DNA from: Planctomycetaceae bacterium
Lineage (GTDB): Bacteria > Planctomycetota > Planctomycetia > Pirellulales > Pirellulaceae
Assembly (NCBI GenBank): GCA_002705165.1
Contig: PAJC01000069.1
Coordinates: 14,364-19,522, forward strand
DNA length: 5,159 nucleotides
Direction: 5' to 3'
Position numbers and translations under genes: made by a program. The notes under the pieces were generated by a model. The model was not told the origin of the DNA and did no database searches. It saw nothing but the letters and a program-made list of their open reading frames with translations. Shown here piece by piece: positions 1-5,159 of the stretch (positions within the stretch are counted from its first letter, which is position 1; each line of letters starts with the position of its first letter).

Positions 1-1
1 C

Positions 2-496
2 GGAACTCCCGTTGCCAAATTTGAACACATGATGAAACGTATTGAAGAGAAAGATGTAGATGCCATGATTGATGAATCAAAAGAAGAAAACGCAGCAGCA
101 GCCGCTGAAGTCAATGCCACTGAATACAATGACAGCGCTCAGCCTTTAATTGACGAGCCACTTGCCGATGAGATCACCTTTGATGAATTCGTCAAAATCG
201 ACCTGCGAGTTGCCCGTGTCGTAAAAGCTGAACATGTTGAAGAAGCCAATAAGCTGCTCAAGTTGACCCTGAGTCTTGGCGGCAATGAAACTCGCCAGGT
301 CTTTGCCGGCATTAAAAAAGCTTATAACCCTGAAGACCTCGAAGGGCGCCTGGTCGTGATGGTCGCCAATCTGGCACCTCGAAAGATGAGGTTTGGAATA
401 AGTGAAGGAATGATCACAGCGGCCGGTCCGGGTGGCGAGGATGTATTCATGCTAAACATTGATGAAGGCGCTCAGCCTGGACAACGGGTTCACTAG
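2..496 (+). CDS. metG: Methionine--tRNA ligase, C-terminal part (5' end cut by the window)
   Basis: This is the last 164 residues of methionyl-tRNA synthetase, which charges tRNA-Met in the cytoplasm. The frame is open from base 2, so the ATG at 29 is internal and is not the start. The catalytic Rossmann core with its HIGH and KMSKS motifs lies upstream, outside the window. Residues about 1-20 are the end of the anticodon-binding helical region, including a KRIEEKDV stretch. Residues about 20-57 are an acidic, alanine-rich linker. Residues about 58-164 form the EMAPII/Arc1p-like OB-fold tRNA-binding domain. This domain is recognised by [43 protein letters not shown] and AAGPGG, which match the E. 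coli MetG tail closely. In MetRS this domain dimerises the enzyme and binds tRNA non-specifically. It ends in TAG, 3 bases before the stop codon of the convergent channel gene. Identification is very secure; only the missing 5' part is unseen. Confidence 0.96.
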   Translation, partial: GTPVAKFEHMMKRIEEKDVDAMIDESKEENAAAAAEVNATEYNDSAQPLIDEPLADEITFDEFVKIDLRVARVVKAEHVEEANKLLKLTLSLGGNETRQVFAGIKKAYNPEDLEGRLVVMVANLAPRKMRFGISEGMITAAGPGGEDVFMLNIDEGAQPGQRVH

Positions 497-499
497 CTG

Positions 500-1885
500 C
501 TATCCATCAGCTTCAGCCGCACCTAAGCGCTTTCCATCGGTGATGACTGTAACCGGCGGAAAGTCTTCTTTTACAAGGTGACCTGTGACTGCCGATGCTG
601 CATCTAAACCATGGTCATGCGGTCTATCAAATCGAAATGTAGCGTAATCAATATTGTTCTCTTCCTGGAATAAATGCAGGGTTTGTGTTGGGAACGCAAA
701 CTGAACTCCCAATCTCTGAGCAACACGCATAATATCTGTCAGTAAGCGATGGCGTTCACGCAACTCCGTTGGCCAGTCCGTACACTCAAAGAACATATAC
801 AACAGAATATCGATGCTACTGGCCCCAAGATCATTTACATAGACCTGGAAATAGTCCTTCCTGGTATAAGGGTGTCTACGAATGATCTCCCGGATCGCTT
901 CACAAAATGCCTCCAATTGCTCGGGGGTCGTATCATACTGAACTCCCAACTTCGTAGTGAACCTACGAAATTCTCGCTTGCCCATATTATCCACCACGGC
1001 AGTGGTCAGGCGACTGTTCGGCAAGACGATCACTGAATTATAAAAAGTTCGAACGCGAGTACTTCTCATCCCAACATTTTCCACCGTTCCTTCGACCCCG
1101 TCAGAAACGATCCAGTCACCAATTTCAAACGGACGGTCTGCAAGCACCGTCAACGAACCAAATAAATTGCTAAGCGTATCTTGTGATGCAAATGCCAGAG
1201 CAGCACCCCCAATTCCCAGACCGCCAATTAAAGCGGTTACATCTAATTGGAATACATCCGCAAACAGGACCAACCCTATACAGATAGAAAATGCTTTAAG
1301 TGCTTTTCGCACCAGCGGAATCAGCAGATCATCAAACTTGGTCTCTGTACCTGCTGCTTTTCGGGTGATGACGGTCGCAATCCAGTCGATAAATCGGAAA
1401 GCGGTCCATACGGAAGCGACCACCGTAAAGAACTTAAGTGCCACGGTGACAATCAGCAACAGGCTTAATGGTAAGCCCAGACAAAACGCTCCCCAATACC
1501 ACACAACTGCCTGAGTGAGTAAACCAACGGGTTTCCAAACTTTCCGCTCTCGCTTTTGATCGTCCGGTGTATCACTCTCTTTCTGATCACGGCGAATCCA
1601 ACGCACAAGGACCGTCAGCAAATTACGTACACTGAGATCAGCTAAAAAACCAAAAAAGATTAGTGTCAAGCAACCAATCCATTGGTAATCCGCTAAAAGA
1701 AAATGGGTTGTATGTAAGGCCTCTGGAAAAAGGTTCTTAAACCCTTCGGCCCAAGCTTCATGCAACTCAAGCGTTGAATTCACATTCATATTTAGTTCTG
1801 TTTCATCCTGAGCTCGAACAAAATCAGGAAAGGTAAACATTCCCAACAAACTAATACAAAAAACAAGTTGCTTTAAGAATCGCAT
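500..1885 (-). CDS. MscS-family small-conductance mechanosensitive ion channel
   Basis: This is a membrane channel that opens under membrane tension and releases solutes during hypo-osmotic shock. With the ATG at 1885 it has 461 residues. Residues 1-25 form a signal peptide (MRFLKQLVFCIS, ending near VRA|QDE), followed by a short periplasmic stretch. There are hydrophobic segments near 68-85, 123-148, 150-172 and 193-211. The glycine/alanine-rich pore helix lies near 217-245 (GGLGIGGAALAFASQDTLSNLFGS), the hallmark of MscS TM3. The cytoplasmic beta domain follows at about 250-295 (DRPFEIGDWIV, GTVENVGMRSTRVRT, VIVLPNSRL), then the alpha/beta vestibule to about 407. About 50 further residues have no recognised domain. 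The number of segments suggests a five-helix, YnaI-like channel rather than the three-helix E. coli MscS. An in-frame GTG at 1900 and an ATG at 1894 are alternative starts. I prefer 1885 because it begins a compact leader with GGGG 9 bases upstream. The family call is firm, but the exact gating class is not known. Confidence 0.93.
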   Translation of the reverse strand: MRFLKQLVFCISLLGMFTFPDFVRAQDETELNMNVNSTLELHEAWAEGFKNLFPEALHTTHFLLADYQWIGCLTLIFFGFLADLSVRNLLTVLVRWIRRDQKESDTPDDQKRERKVWKPVGLLTQAVVWYWGAFCLGLPLSLLLIVTVALKFFTVVASVWTAFRFIDWIATVITRKAAGTETKFDDLLIPLVRKALKAFSICIGLVLFADVFQLDVTALIGGLGIGGAALAFASQDTLSNLFGSLTVLADRPFEIGDWIVSDGVEGTVENVGMRSTRVRTFYNSVIVLPNSRLTTAVVDNMGKREFRRFTTKLGVQYDTTPEQLEAFCEAIREIIRRHPYTRKDYFQVYVNDLGASSIDILLYMFFECTDWPTELRERHRLLTDIMRVAQRLGVQFAFPTQTLHLFQEENNIDYATFRFDRPHDHGLDAASAVTGHLVKEDFPPVTVITDGKRLGAAEADG

Positions 1886-1922
1886 CGCAGACATCCCCAC
1901 ATAAATCGCTTATCTCGGGCAA

Positions 1923-1928
1923 AGTATA
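1923..1928 (-). promoter_or_regulatory. Possible -10 box for the mscS-like gene
   Basis: Read on the minus strand this is TATACT, five of six matches to TATAAT, about 38 bases upstream of the preferred channel start. No good -35 hexamer sits at 16-18 bases; the nearest likeness, TTGAAG, is only 13 bases away. The gap of about 70 bases between this gene and the permease stop allows an independent promoter. Read-through from the ABC operon upstream is also possible. Confidence 0.3.
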
Positions 1929-1950
1929 ACCCTCCCGGCCACTTCAATAA

Positions 1951-1967
1951 CAGGCTAATTAGCCCTG
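1951..1967 (-). terminator. Hairpin over the permease stop codon, weak terminator candidate
   Basis: Bases 1953-1964 are a perfect 12-base palindrome (GGCTAATTAGCC). It extends on each side to CAG/CTG if one C is bulged. On the minus strand the permease TAA stop falls inside it, and TTATT follows directly. A hairpin at the end of the transporter operon could stop or attenuate transcription before the channel gene. However, the stem is AT-rich in the middle and there is no real U-tract, so it may equally be an RNA 3'-end stabiliser or chance. Confidence 0.3.
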
Positions 1968-2741
1968 ATGAAGCGTATAAGCCCAACGAGAAAGAATCGT
2001 CTTACCAATAAGTACAGTCAGGCCGACCATAAAAATGCCCAGCAAAGTAGAGAGTAGAATACTTGCATAGAGCACCTCCACCTGGAAATTCTGATTACTC
2101 ATAAAGATAAAATAACCTAGGCCTCGGCTGTCTATATCGTGACCTGCCATATATTCACCCACAACGGCGCCGACAATTGTTAAGCCAGAGGAGATTCTGG
2201 CACCCGTTAAGAGATAAGGTATGGCATTCGGTAATTTTAGTTTGAATAACAAATCGGAACGGCTGGCCTGATACAAATGCATCAGCTCTGTTAAACCGGC
2301 ATCAACCGTCGTCAGGCCCGTGGTCACATTGGTCACCACGGGAAAAACACTAATCACCGTCACGATGACGACCACACTACTCAATCCTCCACCAAACCAA
2401 ATAATCACCAAAGGAGCGATCGCAACGATGGGAACCGTTTGCAGCAATATCATATAAGGATAAATACTCTGTTTCGCTATTTTCGATAGGGAGAAGACCA
2501 ATGCGAGCGTCACCCCCAGACAGATCGATATAGCAAAACCGCTTAATGCCGCGAAACCAGTGACGAGCGTCGCTTTCAATAGATCATCTATCTTCTTCCA
2601 GCTTTCCTCCGCAATTTCCAACGGACTGGGAAGAATAATTCGTTTGATTTCGAACAGGTAGTCCGCTAACTGCCAAACCAGCAGCACGACAATCAGAAAC
2701 AGCACTGGTAGCAAAAATTGGCGAATGTCATTACGGATCAT
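1959..2741 (-). CDS. ABC transporter permease, NitT/TauT (SsuC/ThiX-like) family
   Basis: This is the inner-membrane channel subunit of an importer, 260 residues, the normal size for the BPD_transp_1 family. It has a first hydrophobic segment at about 8-28 and the family's ILPSP stretch at 36-40 before the core domain. Further segments lie near 60-84, 94-116, 121-142, 183-200 and 222-248. The cytoplasmic coupling (EAA) loop is near 155-180. It reads LYQASRSDLLFKLKLPNAIPYLL, with the conserved LP pair that docks on the ATPase. The following GARISSGLTIVGAVVGEYM matches the segment typical of SsuC/TauC/ThiX permeases. Its ATG overlaps the ATPase stop (ATGA), and AGGAGG lies 7 bases upstream, so start and operon membership are well fixed. 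The likely partner is the NMT1/THI5-like lipoprotein encoded divergently at 4059-5039. The substrate cannot be read from the permease. Family confidence is high. Confidence 0.93.
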   Translation of the reverse strand: MIRNDIRQFLLPVLFLIVVLLVWQLADYLFEIKRIILPSPLEIAEESWKKIDDLLKATLVTGFAALSGFAISICLGVTLALVFSLSKIAKQSIYPYMILLQTVPIVAIAPLVIIWFGGGLSSVVVIVTVISVFPVVTNVTTGLTTVDAGLTELMHLYQASRSDLLFKLKLPNAIPYLLTGARISSGLTIVGAVVGEYMAGHDIDSRGLGYFIFMSNQNFQVEVLYASILLSTLLGIFMVGLTVLIGKTILSRWAYTLHQG

Positions 2742-3481
2742 TGCATCGCCTCCTGCAACCGCTGAGTCACTTCATTAACCTGAGAAATATACGAAGCTGA
2801 CCCTCGTAAATCCGGTGTCCTCTCCCGAGGCAACGATATCTCTAAATCACTAACAATGGCCCCTCCAGAATTCATGATCAGGATTCTATCACTGAGATAC
2901 ACTGCCTCCGAGACATTATGAGTGACAAACAAAGTAGTCAACTGCTGGGTTTGGCAAATCTCATGAATCAGTTGATTTAGTTGCTGGCGAAGCAATTCAT
3001 CGAGTGCTGCAAACGGCTCATCCATAAAGAGGATATCAGGTTGCGTTACTAATGCACGCGCCATCGACACTCTCATTCGCATACCGCCGGACAACTGGCG
3101 AGGAAATTTAGTGAGATCTTCTGAGTTTAATCCGACGCACTCAATCGTTTCCTGAATGGAGGTCATCTCAATCCGTGACCGTCCCCCGTCACTGCTACCC
3201 TTAAGTTCCAGCGGTAAAACTACGTTGTCACGAACTGTTCGCCAGGGCATTAGCGTCGGATCCTGAAAAACAAAAGCTGGCGTCTTGAAATCCGTTACGA
3301 ATTTTTCGGTCGTTCCTTCAATTAAGCCCGCTAGTGCACGTAATAAAGTTGATTTCCCACATCCAGAAGGGCCAACAATTGAACACCATTGAGCCTCCGG
3401 AATTTGCAACGACAGATCGCGCAGAATATCACTTTCACCTAGCGTGACATTCAGGGATAAAAGTTCGATAATATTTTTCAC
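2738..3481 (-). CDS. ABC transporter ATP-binding protein, NitT/TauT (SsuB/ThiZ-like) family
   Basis: This is the cytoplasmic ATPase that powers the adjacent permease. From the GTG at 3481 it has 247 residues, the usual size for this family. All ATPase motifs are present: Walker A GPSGCGKST (37-45), Q-loop FVFQDPTLMPW (with Q73), ABC signature LSGGM (130-134) followed by RMRVSMARAL, Walker B DILFMDEP (149-156), D-loop FAALD and the H-switch histidine in VTHN (188). The PTLMPW sequence after the Q-loop is characteristic of the nitrate/taurine/thiamine-precursor group. The frame is open further upstream to an ATG at 3583. That would add 34 unconserved residues, start upstream of the -10 box at 3536-3541 and overlap the divergent promoter region, so I chose the GTG just before the conserved start (KNIIELLSLNV). 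The GTG has no clear Shine-Dalgarno sequence. It is first in the operon and overlaps the permease by 4 bases. An active enzyme is expected. Confidence 0.93.
   Translation of the reverse strand: MKNIIELLSLNVTLGESDILRDLSLQIPEAQWCSIVGPSGCGKSTLLRALAGLIEGTTEKFVTDFKTPAFVFQDPTLMPWRTVRDNVVLPLELKGSSDGGRSRIEMTSIQETIECVGLNSEDLTKFPRQLSGGMRMRVSMARALVTQPDILFMDEPFAALDELLRQQLNQLIHEICQTQQLTTLFVTHNVSEAVYLSDRILIMNSGGAIVSDLEISLPRERTPDLRGSASYISQVNEVTQRLQEAMQ
2749..2754 (-). promoter_or_regulatory. Strong Shine-Dalgarno site of the permease gene
   Basis: AGGAGG on the minus strand lies 7 bases before the permease ATG, inside the last codons of the ATPase gene. It is the only consensus-strength ribosome site in the window; the two plus-strand starts at 3608 and 4059 have none. 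Together with the ATGA overlap it implies efficient, possibly coupled, translation of the permease with its ATPase. Confidence 0.8.
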
Positions 3482-3534
3482 AAATTTAGCGATCTGAGAG
3501 GGAAGACGGGAACGGATTTCTGGTCGCCTGCTTT

Positions 3535-3566
3535 TATAATAGACAACGTTGTACATTTGTTGACAA
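3535..3566. promoter_or_regulatory. Divergent promoter region with overlapping -10 boxes
   Basis: On the plus strand, 3535-3540 is a perfect TATAAT, which would start transcription about 60 bases before the chelatase-like gene; no good -35 box accompanies it. On the minus strand, 3536-3541 reads TATTAT (five of six). With TTGTCA at 3561-3566 (five of six) and a long 19-base spacer, it would give a leader of about 45-50 bases before the ATPase GTG. The two -10 boxes share bases, so polymerase could not occupy both directions at once. An alternative plus-strand -35, TTGACA at 3560-3565, pairs only with TATTTA at 3587-3592 over a 21-base spacer. The divergent layout makes a promoter here nearly certain; the exact boxes are inferred. 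Confidence 0.45.
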
Positions 3567-3567
3567 C
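3543..3567. repeat. Paired inverted repeats, possible operator
   Basis: Two short inverted repeats sit side by side. ACAACGTTGT at 3543-3552 is a perfect 10-base palindrome. GTTG-A-CAAC at 3559-3567 is built from the same half-sites. They lie over the spacer and -35 of the minus-strand promoter candidate and just after the plus-strand -10 box. This is where a repressor would control both transcripts. No regulator gene is present in the window, and short palindromes like these can arise by chance. Confidence 0.35.
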
Positions 3568-3607
3568 TAACTTCCACCAGCATTCCTATTTACTTGTCTT
3601 CCTGATA

Positions 3608-4066
3608 ATGACTCAAATCCCTAATCTCCCGAAACAGATTCTCGTTCAAGGCTCGATTCCTGAGGCCTTTGATCGATCTTTATTGGGAGTCATTATCGTT
3701 GACCATGGGTCGAGACGGGACGAGAGTAACATTTACGTAAAAGAAATGGCCCGTCTATTTCAACATTATGCCGACATCAAAATTGTAGAGCCAGCCCATA
3801 TGGAGTTGGCTTCACCGGATATCAATGCTGCCTATCGGGCCTGCGTGGCACAGGGCGCTCAGTACATTGTTGTGCATCCCTATTTCCTCGCTCCTGGCCG
3901 CCATTGGCATAAGGACATTCCGGAATTAGCTCGTACGGCGGCCTGTAAACATCCGGAAACCAGTTGCGTTGTGACTCCTCCCCTTGGAATTCATAAGTCC
4001 ATCGTAGATGTGATGGCAACAAGAATCATGGACGCTCTTCCTTCTACTGATAATCAAAATGAATAA
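3608..4066 (+). CDS. CbiX/SirB-family chelatase-like protein (short form)
   Basis: This is a 152-residue cytoplasmic protein of the CbiX/SirB family, whose characterised members insert cobalt or iron into sirohydrochlorin for cobalamin or siroheme. It is one domain long, as in the short CbiX form that works as a dimer, whereas SirB carries two such domains. LGVIIVDHGSRRDESN at about 26-41 holds the family HGSR motif with His33. EPAHMELASPDINAAYRACVAQGAQYIVVHPYFL at about 61-94 is the second conserved block. APGRHWHKDIP at 95-105 supplies His99, which aligns with the second catalytic histidine of SirB. Both metal-handling histidines are thus present. A TTG at 3557 would add 17 residues with no family likeness, so I chose the ATG at 3608. 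No Shine-Dalgarno sequence is visible. It overlaps the next gene by 8 bases, suggesting translational coupling. No other tetrapyrrole gene is near, so the true substrate and metal are uncertain. Confidence 0.85.
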   Translation: MTQIPNLPKQILVQGSIPEAFDRSLLGVIIVDHGSRRDESNIYVKEMARLFQHYADIKIVEPAHMELASPDINAAYRACVAQGAQYIVVHPYFLAPGRHWHKDIPELARTAACKHPETSCVVTPPLGIHKSIVDVMATRIMDALPSTDNQNE

Positions 4067-5039
4067 ATACAACTCACTCCTAGTTCTGATCGCTTTTCTA
4101 AGTTTTAGCGGATGTCATACCGAGGATCAGCCAATTCCTCGGACCAATGCTAATAACAGTGCGGCACCGTTGACAAAGGTATCTTTACAACTCAATTGGT
4201 TTCCTGAAGCAGAGCATGGTGGTTATTACGCTGCTCTCATCCACGGTGCCTATGAAGACGAGGGGCTGGATGTTGAAATCATCGGTGGTGGTCCAAACAG
4301 TCCCGTCATTCAAAAGCTTGTCGCAGGGCAGGCGGACTTTATTATTGGCAATGCTGACCAAGTACTAACGAGCCGAGCGAAAGATTCGAATGCGGTCGCT
4401 TTGTTTGCTCCGCTCCAAACAAGCCCACGTTGCATTATGGTTCACCAAAGCTCGGGGGTTGATTCTCTTGCCGAACTAAATGATATGACACTAGGTATAA
4501 GTGCAGGACGCGCCTTTGCTTTGTACATGCAAAAACACCTTCCCCTGAAAAACGTTAAGTTCGTTGGCTATCCGGGCAGTCCGGCTGTGTTTTTAAGTAA
4601 TGAGAATTATGGACAACAGGCCTACGTGTTCAGCGAACCCTTCGTGGCAAGAAGGTCCGGTAGCAATCCGAAAGTTTTGATGGTCTCCGACTTAGGTTAT
4701 AACCCGTATACCAGCCTGCTCATCACGACACAGGAAACCGTCGACTCTAACAAAGACCTCATCGATCGGATGATCCGAGCCAGCAAGAAAGGGTGGATTA
4801 GGTACCTTGAAGATTCAACAACAACCGATGAGCATATTCATGCACTTAACGAAGAAATGGATTTAGAAATCCTCGCGTTTGGTGCAAACACTTTAAAAGA
4901 GTTATGTTTGCCGGATGGTATGAGCACGGATGCGCTCGGTGATATGACGCTCGAACGCTGGCGCCAGTTACGCGATCAACTAATTGAGCTGGAGTTAATT
5001 GATCAATCTGTCGATGCCAATGCTGCTTTTCTCAAATAG
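4059..5039 (+). CDS. NMT1/THI5-like substrate-binding lipoprotein of an ABC importer
   Basis: This is a 326-residue extracytoplasmic binding protein that would deliver a small molecule to the permease encoded at 1959-2741. Residues 1-18 are a lipoprotein signal peptide and Cys19 follows the lipobox-like LSFSGC, so it is probably membrane-anchored. Residues about 20-38 are a polar, asparagine-rich linker. The NMT1/THI5 fold (COG0715) begins at about 41. VSLQLNWFPEAEHGGYYAALIHGAYEDEGLDVEI is the family's opening strand and helix, followed by GGG at 76-78 and KLVAGQADFIIGNADQVL at 86-103. The SLAELNDMTLGIS hinge segment lies near 136-148, and QQAYVFSEPFVARR near 186-199. The LQLNWFPEAEHGGYY start resembles ThiY, RibY and yeast THI5 more than taurine or nitrate binders. 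The CCCFC motif of pyrimidine-synthesising THI5 enzymes is absent, so a binding role is likelier than catalysis. It has no clear Shine-Dalgarno sequence and starts inside the end of the chelatase gene. The ligand is unproven. Confidence 0.9.
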   Translation: MNKYNSLLVLIAFLSFSGCHTEDQPIPRTNANNSAAPLTKVSLQLNWFPEAEHGGYYAALIHGAYEDEGLDVEIIGGGPNSPVIQKLVAGQADFIIGNADQVLTSRAKDSNAVALFAPLQTSPRCIMVHQSSGVDSLAELNDMTLGISAGRAFALYMQKHLPLKNVKFVGYPGSPAVFLSNENYGQQAYVFSEPFVARRSGSNPKVLMVSDLGYNPYTSLLITTQETVDSNKDLIDRMIRASKKGWIRYLEDSTTTDEHIHALNEEMDLEILAFGANTLKELCLPDGMSTDALGDMTLERWRQLRDQLIELELIDQSVDANAAFLK

Positions 5040-5159
5040 ATAGGGCTTACCCATTACTCAAGCTTCGAATTGCTTGGATTCCCTACGGCTAATACGGTAT
5101 TATCAAGGCTGTAAACACACGTATTTTTGGAACACTTCGATGAATTCTCTCTACCTTAT
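5040..5159 (+). other. Non-coding tail; possible start of a further gene at 5140
   Basis: No complete gene is visible here. TATTAT at 5098-5103 with TTGGAT 18 bases upstream (5074-5079, three of six) is a weak promoter candidate. An ATG at 5140 reads MNSLYL to the window edge, with GGA 8 bases before it. This could be the first codons of the next plus-strand gene, but six codons cannot support a call. A small CAAGC/GCTTG stem at 5059-5076 lacks a T-run, so I do not see an intrinsic terminator for the binding-protein gene. Confidence 0.2.

Noticed and set aside
749..1514. Plus-strand open frames lying opposite the channel gene
   Set aside because: They are antisense to a strongly conserved MscS-family gene, show no recognisable domain and have no ribosome site. 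They are shadows of the real gene.
3494..3530. CTGAGAGGG on the plus strand, reminiscent of the CTGAGA core of a TPP (thiamine) riboswitch
   Set aside because: The expected GGGGTGC-like block before it and the ACCTGATCTGG-like block after it are missing, and no closing P1 helix could be found. The hexamer alone is not significant.
3482..3583. Longer ATPase start at the ATG at 3583, adding 34 residues
   Set aside because: The extra residues have no likeness to the family and would overlap the divergent promoter region and begin upstream of the candidate minus-strand -10 box. The GTG at 3481 gives a normal-sized protein.
3557..3607. Longer chelatase start at a TTG at 3557, adding a hydrophobic-looking N-terminus (YLLVFLI)
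   Set aside because: Too short and too weakly hydrophobic for a convincing signal peptide. A cytoplasmic chelatase should not be exported, and the ATG at 3608 is a normal start.
3822..4022. Minus-strand open frame inside the chelatase-like gene
   Set aside because: It is antisense to a gene with clear CbiX/SirB motifs and has no recognisable features of its own.
5059..5076. CAAGC/GCTTG stem with an 8-base loop after the binding-protein gene
   Set aside because: The stem is only five pairs and no T-run follows, so it does not qualify as an intrinsic terminator.

Overview
The window looks like ordinary chromosome from a Gram-negative-type bacterium of moderate G+C content. The style of the proteins is compatible with a planctomycete, meaning a MetRS with an appended tRNA-binding domain and a short CbiX-like protein beside an NMT1/THI5-type binding protein. 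That phylum assignment is an impression from protein style, not something a marker gene here proves. A signal-peptide lipoprotein and a MscS-type channel with a cleavable leader both fit a cell with a periplasm. Coding density is very high and no gene appears broken. I see no RNA gene, CRISPR array or mobile element.

Layout from left to right: (1) 2-496, plus strand, is the C-terminal end of methionyl-tRNA synthetase (metG), cut by the window edge. (2) 500-1885, minus strand, is a MscS-family mechanosensitive channel meeting metG tail to tail across only 3 bases. (3) 1959-3481, minus strand, is a two-gene ABC transporter operon. The ATPase comes first and overlaps the permease by the 4-base ATGA arrangement, with a strong Shine-Dalgarno sequence for the permease. 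(4) 3482-3607 is a divergent control region. It has overlapping -10 boxes for both strands and two short inverted repeats built from the same GTTG/CAAC half-sites. (5) 3608-5039, plus strand, is a second two-gene unit. A short CbiX/SirB-family chelatase-like protein overlaps by 8 bases a lipoprotein of the NMT1/THI5-like substrate-binding family. (6) 5040-5159 is a short tail in which the next gene may begin.

Regions 3 to 5 form one functional block. The ATPase, permease and binding lipoprotein together make a complete NitT/TauT-type importer, split over two divergent transcripts. The binding protein most resembles the ThiY/RibY/THI5 side of its family, whose known ligands are pyrimidine thiamine precursors and riboflavin, but the sequence alone does not fix the ligand. 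The tight coupling of a tetrapyrrole metal-chelatase homologue to the binding protein is the most interesting point in the window. I do not see a convincing undescribed system.
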